Source: Arachidicoccus sp. BS20
Lineage (GTDB): Bacteria; Bacteroidota; Bacteroidia; Chitinophagales; Chitinophagaceae
Length of the DNA: 64,000 nt
Assembly (NCBI RefSeq): GCF_001659705.1
Contig: NZ_CP015971.1
Location: forward strand, 1,302,001-1,366,000
Direction of reading: 5' to 3'
Shown here: one piece after another, positions 24,788-35,145 of the stretch
Position numbering within the stretch: position 1 is the first letter of the stretch
Layout of the letters: each line of letters starts with the position of its first letter
The notes under the pieces: model-generated
Seen by the model: only the letters and a program-made list of their open reading frames with translations
What the model was told of the DNA's origin: nothing
Database searches by the model: none
Made by a program: the position numbers and the translations under genes

Positions 24788-25687
24788 CTAATGAAACTTA
24801 TTTATTTCTTCTTCTAGCATTGAGTCAATTCTTTTTAAAGTATCGTCAGATGATAATGAGTAATTAATTTTTTTACTCAATTTATCCAATATGCTATCCT
24901 CTACTTTTTGTAGGTTCGTCATCTGAATAAAAACTTTTTTCTTTTTTAATAATGAATTAACCAAATTACTAGTAGAGATTTTATTATTATAAAATTCAAT
25001 ATAAGAAATTTCGTTATTAGTTTCATATATTGATTCTTGCCAATCCGTCCACTTAAATTCAGAAATGCGCGCACCTTCCGTGTAAGGAGTAGAAAGAACA
25101 AATCTATGCCAAGGTACTCTTAATATGTCTGCTAATATTGCACCATGCATGGCTTCTGTTATTAAAAATTGTGATTGGGCTATTTCACGTAATGTTGCTT
25201 CGACTCCATTTTCAGATAATGGGGAAATATAATGCGCACCTATCGATTTACAAAGCTTTTCCCAGTCAAAAAATTCAATCGAGTGAAAATATGGCATTAA
25301 ACTTAATTGGTATTTTTTAGGCGTATTGCAAAATTTAGAATCAAAATCTTGCAATATTCTTATACAATATGCAGCGTCTGCGATATACTTGTATTTGTCA
25401 TTTAGCATTTTTGAAGACTGAGGTCCTCTTAAATAGCGAATATCATAAGTAGCATCGATGGCAAACTTAGAATAATCTTTATTAGGTCGAATACCAGTCC
25501 CAAATACAATTTTTTTATATTGAGCATACTTTATCAAATCCGGATTCCCATTATGCAAAATAGAGCCAATACCTAAGAATTTTGCTTCCTTCTCTTTAGC
25601 TTTCATATCAAATAGTTGTGGCCATAACCATGGATTTAAATCATCGCCAAAATTTCCTTTTTTAGATTTAAAATAAAGAAGTTCCAT
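24788..25687 (-). CDS. Polysaccharide pyruvyl transferase family protein
   Basis: The 299-residue enzyme has the family's N-terminal GNFGDDLNPWLWPQLF, the central YLRGPQS and the C-terminal LITEAMHGAILADILRVPW motifs. Members attach pyruvate ketals to sugars, using phosphoenolpyruvate, during capsule or exopolysaccharide synthesis in the cytoplasm. It lies between a flippase and the dTDP-sugar genes. A pyruvylated, acidic repeat unit is therefore expected in the polymer. Confidence 0.88.
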   Translation of the reverse strand: MELLYFKSKKGNFGDDLNPWLWPQLFDMKAKEKEAKFLGIGSILHNGNPDLIKYAQYKKIVFGTGIRPNKDYSKFAIDATYDIRYLRGPQSSKMLNDKYKYIADAAYCIRILQDFDSKFCNTPKKYQLSLMPYFHSIEFFDWEKLCKSIGAHYISPLSENGVEATLREIAQSQFLITEAMHGAILADILRVPWHRFVLSTPYTEGARISEFKWTDWQESIYETNNEISYIEFYNNKISTSNLVNSLLKKKKVFIQMTNLQKVEDSILDKLSKKINYSLSSDDTLKRIDSMLEEEINKFH

Positions 25688-25829
25688 AAAATATTTTTTA
25701 AGAATAATTTCAAATTTGAAAACTATCGTAAACGCATATATTTTTATCTATTACTTTTAGTATCTCAAATTTATTAAATAAAAGTCTATATCTCTTTATT
25801 GGAGAGTGGTCTCTTCGACTACTTGTTTT

Positions 25830-27386
25830 TTATTCTTTTAAAAATTTGGCTGGAAGTCTACTCAAGCTTATTTTCTTTAAGAACTTGTTAATAAAAGTGT
25901 TTATTATAATTTTCTCATCGGTATATAAGCTAAAACAATAAAAAGACAACGAAAATAGAATAGCGGAAAAGATACCAGTTAAAATGAATCTAAATTTAAA
26001 ATGAAAAAAAGAGGTAAAGAAATAGCAAAACATAACACTAAGCGTAAAGGGAATAACTTCTTTTATGATTACTCTGTTTAGATATTCTTTAGCAGACATT
26101 CCAACAAGTTTATATAAAAGATAAATTCTTAAACAACAACCAATAATTTCAATACAGCTAAAACTAATTATTACAGAATATGCAGGAAGTCCACAATATA
26201 AAATAAGATAAGCAATCGGTAAATTGAGTAGCAGTGTTCCGCCAACTACTGCCTGATATATTTTAATTTTTCCTGTGGCTTGTATGGCTGATTGGAGCCC
26301 AATAGTTAACTGATTTATTAAGGTATAAACTAAAATCCAACAACAAAATAAAACAGTATCAGGTGGTACCTTTTTTAACCATATTGCTAATAAGGTATTC
26401 ATTTCGAAGATACATGGAACAGCAATTAACGATAACAAAAAGAAACAAAATTTACTGGCAATCATAGATAATCTGAACATTCTTTTTCTATCGTTCAATC
26501 CTTCACTTTTCATTATTTGAGGATTAATAGCTCTTAGTAAGGTCGCTGAAAAAAAATTGAATTGAGATAATATTTGATTGGCAATTCCATAGGCAGCATT
26601 GATTATTGCACCAAAAAAAATATTTAATATTACAGCTACACCTTGTATTCGCCCTAATCTGCATAAAACTCCAAATAAGTTCCATCCTGCAAATGAACTT
26701 AGTTCTTTAATTAATTGTATATCTGGCTTGAAAAATTGGTTTAGTGTACAATCTTCGTATTTCCTAAAACAATATACTGCATATATGAGCAGACAAAGAA
26801 TACTCACAACCTCTATTAATATTCCATATACGATTAACTTATCAAATCCCGTTTTTAGTAAGAATAAGGCAACACCTAACTTTGCTACCGACTGAAAAAT
26901 GTTTACGATAGCAACCGTTACCATATTTTCATGAGCAGTAAGGAGACCAATGAAAGGAACCGACACAATGGAAAAAAATACTGTTGCAGCCATTAAGTGA
27001 TATATGATTTTAGCAGCATATATTCTAGTCAAAGGAATCTTCAAAAAACCCTTAAACAAAAACATTCCCAATAATTCAAGTGCTATTACTATAAAAAGAC
27101 CTAAGGCAATGTGTAAACATAAACTATTCGTAAAAACTTTCGCTTGCATCTGCTTATCTTTTTTGCCTTGATAGAATGACAAATACCGTTGGGTTGTAGT
27201 TGACATGGCAGTATTTAAAAATGAAAGCATAGCGATTACTCCTGCCGTAAGGCTATATATACCATAATCACTACTTCCCAATGCCTGCAATATAATACGG
27301 ACAGAGAAAAATGTTATAATCATAGTGACAAGCATTCTTCCGTAAAGAATGCTTGTATTCATCATTACTTTATTTGCTGCTTTCAT
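25830..27386 (-). CDS. Polysaccharide flippase (Wzx-like), first of two
   Basis: The 518-residue membrane protein has about 12-14 hydrophobic helices. Its N-terminal region (VRIILQALGSSDYGIYSLTA) is typical of MATE/MOP-superfamily oligosaccharide flippases, which move lipid-linked repeat units across the inner membrane. A second gene of the same family is at 35146-36666. The two share layout and short motifs, including the AAYGI(A/M) region, but are clearly diverged. Confidence 0.88.
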   Translation of the reverse strand: MKAANKVMMNTSILYGRMLVTMIITFFSVRIILQALGSSDYGIYSLTAGVIAMLSFLNTAMSTTTQRYLSFYQGKKDKQMQAKVFTNSLCLHIALGLFIVIALELLGMFLFKGFLKIPLTRIYAAKIIYHLMAATVFFSIVSVPFIGLLTAHENMVTVAIVNIFQSVAKLGVALFLLKTGFDKLIVYGILIEVVSILCLLIYAVYCFRKYEDCTLNQFFKPDIQLIKELSSFAGWNLFGVLCRLGRIQGVAVILNIFFGAIINAAYGIANQILSQFNFFSATLLRAINPQIMKSEGLNDRKRMFRLSMIASKFCFFLLSLIAVPCIFEMNTLLAIWLKKVPPDTVLFCCWILVYTLINQLTIGLQSAIQATGKIKIYQAVVGGTLLLNLPIAYLILYCGLPAYSVIISFSCIEIIGCCLRIYLLYKLVGMSAKEYLNRVIIKEVIPFTLSVMFCYFFTSFFHFKFRFILTGIFSAILFSLSFYCFSLYTDEKIIINTFINKFLKKISLSRLPAKFLKE

Positions 27387-27475
27387 ATTTTATTTGATGT
27401 CCAAATGAAATTATTTTCTTTTCCGCAATTATTTTAATATGTTAACTAAAGTATAGTAGAAAGATTAAGGGAAAC

Positions 27476-28567
27476 CTACTCAATAATTTTATTAAAATGT
27501 TCAATATACTGTTGCGTAATGATATCCCATGCATAAGTACTCTCTATTTTCTTTTCATTATTCAAAATCTTCTCTCCCTCTGAACTTTTCGTTATGGTAT
27601 TAAGCAATTGGGCAACCTCATCTGCATCTGAAAAATAATATGCATCTGTTTCGAGAATAGATTTATTAAAAATATTATCATTAGCACAAATCAATGCCTG
27701 CGATGCCATGGCTTCAAGAAGTGAAGGATTTGTTCCTCCAACAGTATGACCATGAAAATAAAGATTGGAATAATGGCGCAGATTATTCAATTTATTAATA
27801 TCATATATTCCATTAAGAAAGCGAATATTTCTAACCCACCCAAATTTGTCTTTTAAATAAGCACCATATTTTGTTTCATGCTTACCTACCACCAAAAACG
27901 GCATATCATTTTTTTGCATAGCTACCCCATCAAGAATAGTCTCTATGCTATTTTCAGGTTCAAGCCTTGCTATAAGCATATTGAAATGATACACTCCAAC
28001 ATTATATTCATCCAATACCGACTTATCGGGCTGAACAAACAACGTAGCTCCATAAGGAATATACTCCGAGTCTGCTCCATATTTATTTTTAAGGTACTGC
28101 TGTATGCCAACAGAATCGGATATTAAATAATCACTATATTTTACGCCGAGCTTTTCAGCATACTGTAAGAATTTTTGTACTTTCTTGGAATATTTGGTTC
28201 TTTTCCACTCCAAGCCATCCATATTAGTAGTAACAATACTCTTTTTGCGCGGTAGCAGCCAGCCCCAAATAGAACTACTGGTGTAGCCTAACTGAAGAAT
28301 AATATCATAATTTCTTTTACGTGTATCCTTTATACAATTAAGGTCATAAACAAACTGACCGGCTGTACCATATTTGTCTTCCGGGTCTTTACAATGTATT
28401 ATCTGTACCCCTTTCCATTCTTTTTGTTGATATGGATGTGTATGTGAATTATATACCGTAACGCTGTACCCCTGTTTTATTAAACCAAGGGAAAGGTATT
28501 CCGCAAACTGTTCAAACCCCCCATAATAATTAGGAATACCCCTTGTGCCAATGATTGCAATATTCAT
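27476..28567 (-). CDS. Glycosyltransferase with DUF1972 N-terminal domain
   Basis: The 363-residue protein begins MNIAIIGTRGIPNYYGGFEQ, the hallmark of DUF1972 rhamnosyl-type transferases. It has a C-terminal GT4-like nucleotide-sugar domain with GHTVGGTNPSLLEAMASQAL. It likely adds a deoxyhexose to the lipid-linked repeat unit; given rfbA/B/C nearby, a dTDP-sugar donor is plausible. The sugar assignment is inference. Confidence 0.88.
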   Translation of the reverse strand: MNIAIIGTRGIPNYYGGFEQFAEYLSLGLIKQGYSVTVYNSHTHPYQQKEWKGVQIIHCKDPEDKYGTAGQFVYDLNCIKDTRKRNYDIILQLGYTSSSIWGWLLPRKKSIVTTNMDGLEWKRTKYSKKVQKFLQYAEKLGVKYSDYLISDSVGIQQYLKNKYGADSEYIPYGATLFVQPDKSVLDEYNVGVYHFNMLIARLEPENSIETILDGVAMQKNDMPFLVVGKHETKYGAYLKDKFGWVRNIRFLNGIYDINKLNNLRHYSNLYFHGHTVGGTNPSLLEAMASQALICANDNIFNKSILETDAYYFSDADEVAQLLNTITKSSEGEKILNNEKKIESTYAWDIITQQYIEHFNKIIE

Positions 28568-28684
28568 AGAAAGTATAAAAAGTTAGTTTTTTACAAACGA
28601 GCTTCAACAGCTTTTCATTTTCTCTTATTATAAGCCAATGTTCTATAATCATTATATTTATCCGAAATGGATAAAATAGCAATA

Positions 28685-29764
28685 CTAATTTATGCTATCC
28701 GACAATCCCCTTTTCAATCCATTTATCAAACTGTACCCTAATTTGGCTGAAGGAGTAAGCCAAGCTCCTTCCACATATTCATTCCAGGCATAAATAAATA
28801 CCAGTTTATCAGGACTAACGGCTCCAGGATTTGCAGCTATCCATTTTCTGCATGAAATTACCTGGTTATATATACTTTGCCCGGAATAGCCCGAAAAATA
28901 TTTTTTACTCTTTGCACCCGTTGCAGGTCGTGGGTCCCAGTTTAAGGTAATCGTAGGAATCTGCTTTAACCTACTTAAAGGCTTTTTAAGTGTCCAAAGC
29001 TTAAGCTCTTGCGTATTCATTGCAGATATATTTGCAGTAGCGGCTTTGGCTTTTTCAAAACCATAAGAGTGGTTATTATACGCAGAAATATAATCAGCAC
29101 CACATCTATCAGCTAACTGCATGGTAGCAGCATCTCCGGCATCGCATACAGCAATATCAATGCCTCTTATTCCATTTACTAATGCTTTCTTTCTTAACGA
29201 AGTAAAAGCCGCTTTAACTCCACCCTCATTTCCAAATGTAATCAATAATGATTTCAACGTAAAAAAAGATAATATAGCATGCCCATTGCTACTTTTCAGA
29301 TAATTCGGCGCTTTCATTAGGCTTATCCAATAATTTTCCAACGCATTCCAGTCATTCTTATTTATTGTATAAGTGCCATTATTAACAACCACAATGCTGA
29401 ACTTCAACCTGCTTGTATTGGGTTCTTTCATAAACAATTTCATTGCCTGGTTCTTAGGGTCAGCCAATAAACTTTTACCTTTACTATTGGGATACCAGCA
29501 GAAATTAAAAAACTCAATACCTGCATCGGCAGCCACATCAATTTGTTTTTTCATAATCGCCGGCGTACTTGTAATCCATCCCCAAATAGGTTGCCTTTCT
29601 GTAAAATTATTTTTCAGACTTGAGGTAATATGATTGGTTCTACCTGTCCAGCCATCAAAATAAAAAACACCAAGCCTTATGTCTGCCTGTGAATAACTTT
29701 TAAATCCACTCGCTAACACTAATACGATAACAATAATGAATTTTAACTTTGAATATTTTATCAT
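28685..29764 (-). CDS. GH99/WbsX-like glycan-processing protein, exported
   Basis: The 359-residue protein has a signal peptide (residues 1-26, ending KSYSQ) and the barrel motifs of the GH99/WbsX-like group: LGVFYFDGWTG, AADAGIEFFNFCWYPNSKG and FIYAWNEYVEGAWLTPSAKLG. Members found in polysaccharide loci are thought to cut or remodel the polymer. The ATG overlaps the stop of the acetyltransferase gene upstream (ATGA), showing coupling. The reaction is not proven. Confidence 0.8.
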   Translation of the reverse strand: MIKYSKLKFIIVIVLVLASGFKSYSQADIRLGVFYFDGWTGRTNHITSSLKNNFTERQPIWGWITSTPAIMKKQIDVAADAGIEFFNFCWYPNSKGKSLLADPKNQAMKLFMKEPNTSRLKFSIVVVNNGTYTINKNDWNALENYWISLMKAPNYLKSSNGHAILSFFTLKSLLITFGNEGGVKAAFTSLRKKALVNGIRGIDIAVCDAGDAATMQLADRCGADYISAYNNHSYGFEKAKAATANISAMNTQELKLWTLKKPLSRLKQIPTITLNWDPRPATGAKSKKYFSGYSGQSIYNQVISCRKWIAANPGAVSPDKLVFIYAWNEYVEGAWLTPSAKLGYSLINGLKRGLSDSIN

Positions 29765-30252
29765 AATTCTCTTATTATTTTAGCAGGATTTCCCGCAATT
29801 ACACAATTATCAGGAAAACTCTTAACAACAACCGAACCGGCTCCTATTATAACATTATTTCCTATCGTAATTGGTCCAATAATACAAACATTTGCACCTA
29901 TATCTACGTTATTTCCTATAATAGGGCATATTGAATTAATACCATTTACTTTCTTCACACCTATAGTTGTAGAATTTCTCAATGTTATATTCTCTCCTAA
30001 CACACATTTATCATTTATTACTAATGCCTGTCCATGATGGATTACCAGTCCTTTACCTATTTTTGTTTTCCACGGTATCTCAACACCTAATATCCACTCA
30101 ACCAAAATCCGATAGAATACCAAATATGGTAACATAATAATATATAACAACTTATTAAAACCAGCTATCTGATTAATCCTAAACAATAGTAATATAATCT
30201 TGCTTTTCATATTACCCTTATTTCTTTTCCAATCGCAAAATACATTATACAT
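29761..30252 (-). CDS. Serine O-acetyltransferase-like hexapeptide acetyltransferase
   Basis: The 163-residue enzyme has an N-terminal FCDWKRNKGN motif and a left-handed beta-helix of hexapeptide repeats (IGNNVDIGANVCIIGPITIG, then NNVIIGAGSVVVKSFPDN). Such proteins in capsule loci O-acetylate sugars using acetyl-CoA. The start at 30252 is preferred over a Met 14 residues later because the DWKxNKGN motif is conserved. It is coupled to the following GH99-like gene. Confidence 0.88.
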   Translation of the reverse strand: MYNVFCDWKRNKGNMKSKIILLLFRINQIAGFNKLLYIIMLPYLVFYRILVEWILGVEIPWKTKIGKGLVIHHGQALVINDKCVLGENITLRNSTTIGVKKVNGINSICPIIGNNVDIGANVCIIGPITIGNNVIIGAGSVVVKSFPDNCVIAGNPAKIIREL

Positions 30253-30273
30253 AACGTTATACCTTAAATAGTT

Positions 30274-31365
30274 TTAAATAAATACTTCATCCAATTTTTC
30301 ATATAAACTATTCAATGAGTAATTCTGTTCATATTCATTTAAACCATTCTTTCCATGCCTCTCAATTAATGTGCCATCATCTTCTAAATACTTGCTTAAA
30401 TAAAAATTAAAAGAATCAATGTTGTTAGCTTCAAACAAGAAACCTGTAGCTTCATGCTTTACTATTTCTTTCAGTCCACCGTGATTTGCTGCAAGTACAG
30501 GAATGCCGGCACTCATTGCCTCTATTGCAATTCTGCCAAACGGTTCTGGCTTTTTGCTTGGAACTATCAATACATCTGCCCACCGATATTGTTCATCGGG
30601 CTTGTCTGTAAACCCTACAAATTCAATCTTACTATCCAAATTGTATTGCCTGCTTTTATCTTTCAGCTCGGTCAACAAATATTCATTACCACTAAATGGA
30701 CTACCCACAATCCGCAGTTTAAAATTATAATCTTCCTGTAATTCATTTAACGCATCCAACACAAAATCCTGACCTTTCCAATTACTTATTCTACCTATTA
30801 TTAATAGATTTAGCGTTTTTTTCTTCTCATCATAATTCTTCATAAAATTGAATCCTTCAAATGCATTATATACAACTCTGCCATCACGCACTTTTGGAAA
30901 TGCAGCGGCTGTGCTTCTTGAATTGTATATTGCCGCAACTTTTCCTTTATTAATAAAAAAACTAAATAAAGAAGATAAGCGTTTACCCGGAATTTCTCTG
31001 ATATGAATAATTTTTTTCTTTTTCAAAACAAGAGATAATAAATAAAAATCAATTATTACAGACGTGTTACAATATACAATATCATACTTTAAAAAATCCT
31101 TATATCGTTTATACAAAAAGAAAAGAGGGTAAATAATCTTATCTATCCTCAGTTTCTTCAACCACACTTTTCTTATGATGCACAAGTCTTCTATATTTAC
31201 CTCTACATCCAGAGCAGTTATTCTATCAACAAGCGGTCCGTTCATGGGTAATACTACTTTTATTTTCTCGACATTTACTCTTTGTGCCAAATATTCAATT
31301 ACCTGTAGGAAACTTCTGTCCGAACCATATAATTCAGCGCTTTGATGTAGGCATATAACTGTCAT
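30274..31365 (-). CDS. Glycosyltransferase family 4
   Basis: The 363-residue GT-B enzyme has the N-terminal acceptor domain (MTVICLHQSAELYGSDRSFL) and the C-terminal donor domain with LIIGRISNWKGQDFVLDAL. The EPFGRIAIEAMSAGIPVLA motif contains the conserved Glu-x7-Glu. It adds one sugar to the growing repeat unit at the cytoplasmic membrane; the sugar cannot be read from sequence. It is part of the leftward run from the EpsG-like polymerase. Confidence 0.9.
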   Translation of the reverse strand: MTVICLHQSAELYGSDRSFLQVIEYLAQRVNVEKIKVVLPMNGPLVDRITALDVEVNIEDLCIIRKVWLKKLRIDKIIYPLFFLYKRYKDFLKYDIVYCNTSVIIDFYLLSLVLKKKKIIHIREIPGKRLSSLFSFFINKGKVAAIYNSRSTAAAFPKVRDGRVVYNAFEGFNFMKNYDEKKKTLNLLIIGRISNWKGQDFVLDALNELQEDYNFKLRIVGSPFSGNEYLLTELKDKSRQYNLDSKIEFVGFTDKPDEQYRWADVLIVPSKKPEPFGRIAIEAMSAGIPVLAANHGGLKEIVKHEATGFLFEANNIDSFNFYLSKYLEDDGTLIERHGKNGLNEYEQNYSLNSLYEKLDEVFI

Positions 31366-31398
31366 AACTGTAAACTTAGTGTTTTAATTCCAATGTTA

Positions 31399-32535
31399 TT
31401 AATGTAATACTGATTTATAAGGGAAATGTAACGACGGATAAAAACCTAAATTAGAATTAAATTTATATACCATATACAAAACAAACACTATATATATAAG
31501 CGGTTTGCTTTCTTTTGTGATACGTTTATCAATAAATACATAGGACAAAAGTATCGGATATCCCGGAAGGAAGAAATTCGCGGTTCTAGCAAATTCCTGC
31601 ATAGAATCTTTAAAGACCGTATTTATAGCGAAATAAATTATAAATGAATTGTAAAATACATTTATTGTACGAATTTGTACTGCTGAAATATCGTTCCTAT
31701 TTGTGTATCTTTTTTTAACCCATAAAAATATCACAATAAAAATGAAAAAGAGTAATGCTCCTAAGAAGGCGCTTTTATCATTTTGCTGTTTTGGTATAAA
31801 TGAGGTATAAAGCTTCAATCTTGTAATAATCGTTGGTCCGAGGAAAGAAAACTTATTGGCGATAAAATTAATAATAGGAAGCTGAAAATCGCCGGCAACA
31901 AATGTAAACAAGAATATAATGTAAGATGTCAGGGCACTTAAATTATAATTCATAAGAAAATAAAAAGGAACAATGATAATGCTCGAATAATGCATTGATA
32001 ATGCGATAAATGCGACCAATAGGAAACGAATCAACTGCTTGTCTATGAGGTAACGGTAGCTGTATATAACTATAGCTCCTGCCAAATTGATACGCGTTGG
32101 AAAAAACGATGTGGAAAACAAAATGATTGCAAATGCCAAAATTGGACGGGGCGAATACCGAACGCAAATGAATCTATACAAATATAAAATAATGAAATTG
32201 GTTATTAACAGAAAGACCGTATAATCAGCGCCCAACAGCTTAATAAAGTAGTTAAGAAACATATACCCAAATTCCAGCTTATCTTCCCCACTTCCAGTAG
32301 TATATCTAGTAAAAGAAAACAGATTGTTAAGATTTGCGGAACGGAAAATCGAGAGATATTCATCCCAATCTGTTCCCGTATTCCATCTAAGTCCCCTAAA
32401 TAATGTAAATATAATAACCAACCATATAAGTACGTTTTTCTTATTACGGATAGTAAAACTATCATTATCAAATACTAATGCAACGACTAATAGTATTAAA
32501 TAAAGTATTATATATATAGTATAATCGTAATACAT
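31399..32535 (-). CDS. EpsG-family polysaccharide polymerase (Wzy-like)
   Basis: The 378-residue membrane protein has about ten to eleven hydrophobic helices and the EpsG-family signature FRGLRWNTGTDWDEYLSIF near residue 50. It also carries the loop with EFGYMFLNYFIKLLGADY and a central FFPTRINLAGAIVIYSYRYL segment. It is the likely polymerase for the exported repeat unit. Its ATG directly abuts the stop of the GT2 gene. Confidence 0.87.
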   Translation of the reverse strand: MYYDYTIYIILYLILLVVALVFDNDSFTIRNKKNVLIWLVIIFTLFRGLRWNTGTDWDEYLSIFRSANLNNLFSFTRYTTGSGEDKLEFGYMFLNYFIKLLGADYTVFLLITNFIILYLYRFICVRYSPRPILAFAIILFSTSFFPTRINLAGAIVIYSYRYLIDKQLIRFLLVAFIALSMHYSSIIIVPFYFLMNYNLSALTSYIIFLFTFVAGDFQLPIINFIANKFSFLGPTIITRLKLYTSFIPKQQNDKSAFLGALLFFIFIVIFLWVKKRYTNRNDISAVQIRTINVFYNSFIIYFAINTVFKDSMQEFARTANFFLPGYPILLSYVFIDKRITKESKPLIYIVFVLYMVYKFNSNLGFYPSLHFPYKSVLH

Positions 32536-33390
32536 CTATACTCGATTAGGATTTTTAATGCCGGTTAATATTTTCAAGGATTCAACAAATCTAACTAAAT
32601 TCAAATAATATTTGACAAGAAAGGCTATTATACGTATGTGAAACTGTTTTTCTTTTGACCAACTCAAAGAACGTAAAGGAGGAATTATGAATTTCCAAAA
32701 CTTTACCTTTTTTATTATTTCAACACTCCCTGCTAATCTTTTTGATTTATTTACAATTTCTTTAAAACTATTTCTTGCAGGATGATTTATGACAACATCA
32801 TTGCCATAAATTATCTGAAATCCCTTTTGTTGTGCTCTTACAGACCATTCATAATCTCCTCCGGATAATAAAACATCATTAAATATCCCAACTTTATCTT
32901 TATCGAACAAGTACCTATAGCAAAACATATTACCAGTAACACTAATGCCAATATCTGCAGCTTTGTCCTGTCTAAAAGCATATACGCTTTCATAAATTTC
33001 CACCAAATTATGCTTCTCTGGATTTTTATAAAAAAGTTGGATTCTACCGGCAATTCTTGATACTTTCGGATCATTTTGAAAAAGGGTAACAGCATTTGTA
33101 AGCCAATCCTTATCTGCAATACAATCAGAATCTGTAAAAGCAATAATTTCGCCAAAGGCAACCCTTAATCCACAATTTCTTGCAGCGTAAGAGCCAGGAG
33201 CTGTCTCTACCAAATACTTTACATTTTTTTCAAAAACCAAGTCTGACGGAACTGTATCATCCGGATAATTGTTAACAACAATTATCTCAAAAAACTCCTG
33301 AGGATATGTTTGGGACTTCAAACTATCCAAACATAAGCGAAGCCTTTCCCAATCCTTGTAAGTAGGTATGATTACTGAAATAAACTTCAT
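32536..33390 (-). CDS. Glycosyltransferase family 2
   Basis: The GT-A enzyme of about 284 residues begins MKFISVIIPTYKDWERLRL, with the nucleotide-sugar site IIAFTDSDCIADKDWL containing the Asp-x-Asp-like DSD motif and the GGDYEWSVRAQQKG acceptor-side motif. An alternative ATG three codons earlier (33399) is possible. Genes on either side are nearly abutting, so all belong to one transcript. Confidence 0.9.
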   Translation of the reverse strand: MKFISVIIPTYKDWERLRLCLDSLKSQTYPQEFFEIIVVNNYPDDTVPSDLVFEKNVKYLVETAPGSYAARNCGLRVAFGEIIAFTDSDCIADKDWLTNAVTLFQNDPKVSRIAGRIQLFYKNPEKHNLVEIYESVYAFRQDKAADIGISVTGNMFCYRYLFDKDKVGIFNDVLLSGGDYEWSVRAQQKGFQIIYGNDVVINHPARNSFKEIVNKSKRLAGSVEIIKKVKFWKFIIPPLRSLSWSKEKQFHIRIIAFLVKYYLNLVRFVESLKILTGIKNPNRV

Positions 33391-33401
33391 ATCGACCATA
33401 T

Positions 33402-34436
33402 TTAATTGTATGCCATATTCAAAGTGTGTCCAACGATGTCTATATTATTTTTTTCCAGCATTTCTTTAAATAACGAAGCGCTATATGTATCCAATTGCTC
33501 TTGTCGGAAAATATCATAAGCTTTCAGTATAGCTGAACTCAAATTTTTTTTATGTTCTTCTCTATCCTTATATTCATATCTAAAAACACAATCTTTGTTT
33601 TCTATGTCCATAATAGTACCAATATTAGGACATATTACACTTTTTTTATATGAAAATGCGAGAATAGCTGTTCCAGAGTTTAAACTGCTCGCCATATCGT
33701 ATGGCAATACTAACAAATCGCACTCTGATAACACCATATTCATATTTTCTTCCTGTATGAATTCTAAGCGAAGCTCGACATTGGCTAAGCCCTCACTCTT
33801 CTGAAGTAACTCTTGTGCATAAGAAGGTAAAGCTTTCCCTACAATTTTGAGCTTTATTGGATATCCTAAAAGCGAACTCATTACTTCCAATAACAACTCA
33901 ATATTTTTATATGGCTTAACACTACCGATAAAAAGTAGATTTAGAAATTGTTCATCTGTTTTACTTTCTAAAATTTCTCCATATTCTCCAATATAATTAG
34001 GATGTGGACAATATACAATTTTTGATTCTGGGACAGAAAAGTCATTTATCAACATCTTATAAGAAACAGAACTATGAATAATTATCTTCTTTGCATTTTT
34101 AATAATAGTTCTTAATAATAACATTTTGTATTTCAAAAAAGACTGGTCATGGGGAATTTTATTATGCATCGTCCATATTATGTCTTTCCCGAATAATATT
34201 AATAAATTAATCTTTAGATATTGCTTGGCAAAACTGTACAGAACTTCCATGGATTTGACTCCATTCAAATTTTCAAACCAATTAAGATGAACTACTTTTA
34301 TTTTAAAAAATAAAGCGGGATTTTTAAAAATATTTGATAAAGAATAAACTTCATGTCCATATTTTCTCAAAGCCCCAATCATTAAATGTACGTACCTATT
34401 AGTTCTACTTGAATATGGCTCAAAAACAATTTTCAT
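33402..34436 (-). CDS. Glycosyltransferase (GT4/GT1-like)
   Basis: A 344-residue GT-B-fold enzyme with FIGSVKPYKNIELLLEVMSS as the start of the donor domain and LVLPYDMASSLNSGTAILAF near the usual catalytic loop. It is the first intact gene downstream of a decayed stretch (34476-35110) in the leftward locus. The donor and acceptor are unknown. Confidence 0.85.
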   Translation of the reverse strand: MKIVFEPYSSRTNRYVHLMIGALRKYGHEVYSLSNIFKNPALFFKIKVVHLNWFENLNGVKSMEVLYSFAKQYLKINLLILFGKDIIWTMHNKIPHDQSFLKYKMLLLRTIIKNAKKIIIHSSVSYKMLINDFSVPESKIVYCPHPNYIGEYGEILESKTDEQFLNLLFIGSVKPYKNIELLLEVMSSLLGYPIKLKIVGKALPSYAQELLQKSEGLANVELRLEFIQEENMNMVLSECDLLVLPYDMASSLNSGTAILAFSYKKSVICPNIGTIMDIENKDCVFRYEYKDREEHKKNLSSAILKAYDIFRQEQLDTYSASLFKEMLEKNNIDIVGHTLNMAYN

Positions 34437-34475
34437 AACTTAATTACTCGTTTGAATATGTCAATAAATATATTT

Positions 34476-35110
34476 TTATTTCAATCTCCTTAATGTTAAA
34501 TGTACTTGATGAATATAAAATCCCACTTCAGAGCATTTATTAAAGATGCTTCGGTTCCCTTTCCATTCTGTAATACACTCATTTATTTCCGTCACAAATC
34601 AAATTTGATTTAATAATTCGTCTATTTTACTCTGTTCGAAAGCCCAATATATATTATTCTTCTAATCCGATGACTTCAAGAATTCCATCTAGTAATCTGA
34701 AAAGAACTTGCTTTTTCAACCACCCAAAATAACTCTAACTAAAAGTTATTTTTCTTTTTAATTTTTGAGAGTACCATTGAATTCTTTAATTATAAAGAAC
34801 CAGTTCGTTATCGTTCGCTTAAAAAATTATTCAAAAACATAGGCAGCAATTCTACCCAAAAGATACTAGTCTCTCAATATACTTTAATATCTGCGTTATT
34901 ACGCATTAAGGAAAGCGTCCAATTTTTCGTCATATTCTAACACATGTTTACTATCCCATCTTTCACAATATCTTCTGGATTTAGGTTAAATAGGTAAACT
35001 TTTATTCCGTCATTTATCAATACTCCACTATCTCTTAGCTTCATTAGCAAAAAGCAATTCATACTATCTCATTTTCAGACTCCGAAACGAAAGTTAAACA
35101 GCTACCTACA
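34476..35110 (-). pseudogene. Decayed gene remnants in the exopolysaccharide locus
   Basis: On the minus strand several protein-like fragments appear in different frames, each cut by stops. They include SCLTFVSESENEIV, LMKLRDSGVLINDGIKVYLF, then RWDSKHVLEYDEKLDAFLNA, then QVLFRLLDGILEVIGLEE, YWAFEQSKIDELLNQI and, ending at 34476, EWKGNRSIFNKCSEVGFYIH. The order and spacing look like one or two genes (glycosyltransferase-like or other locus enzymes) broken by several small insertions and deletions. The family is not identified. The rest of the 709-base gap between the flippase and the glycosyltransferase is AT-rich and empty. Confidence 0.5.
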
Positions 35111-35145
35111 TAAATTATACTTTATCATGTCTTGCATAGATAATA

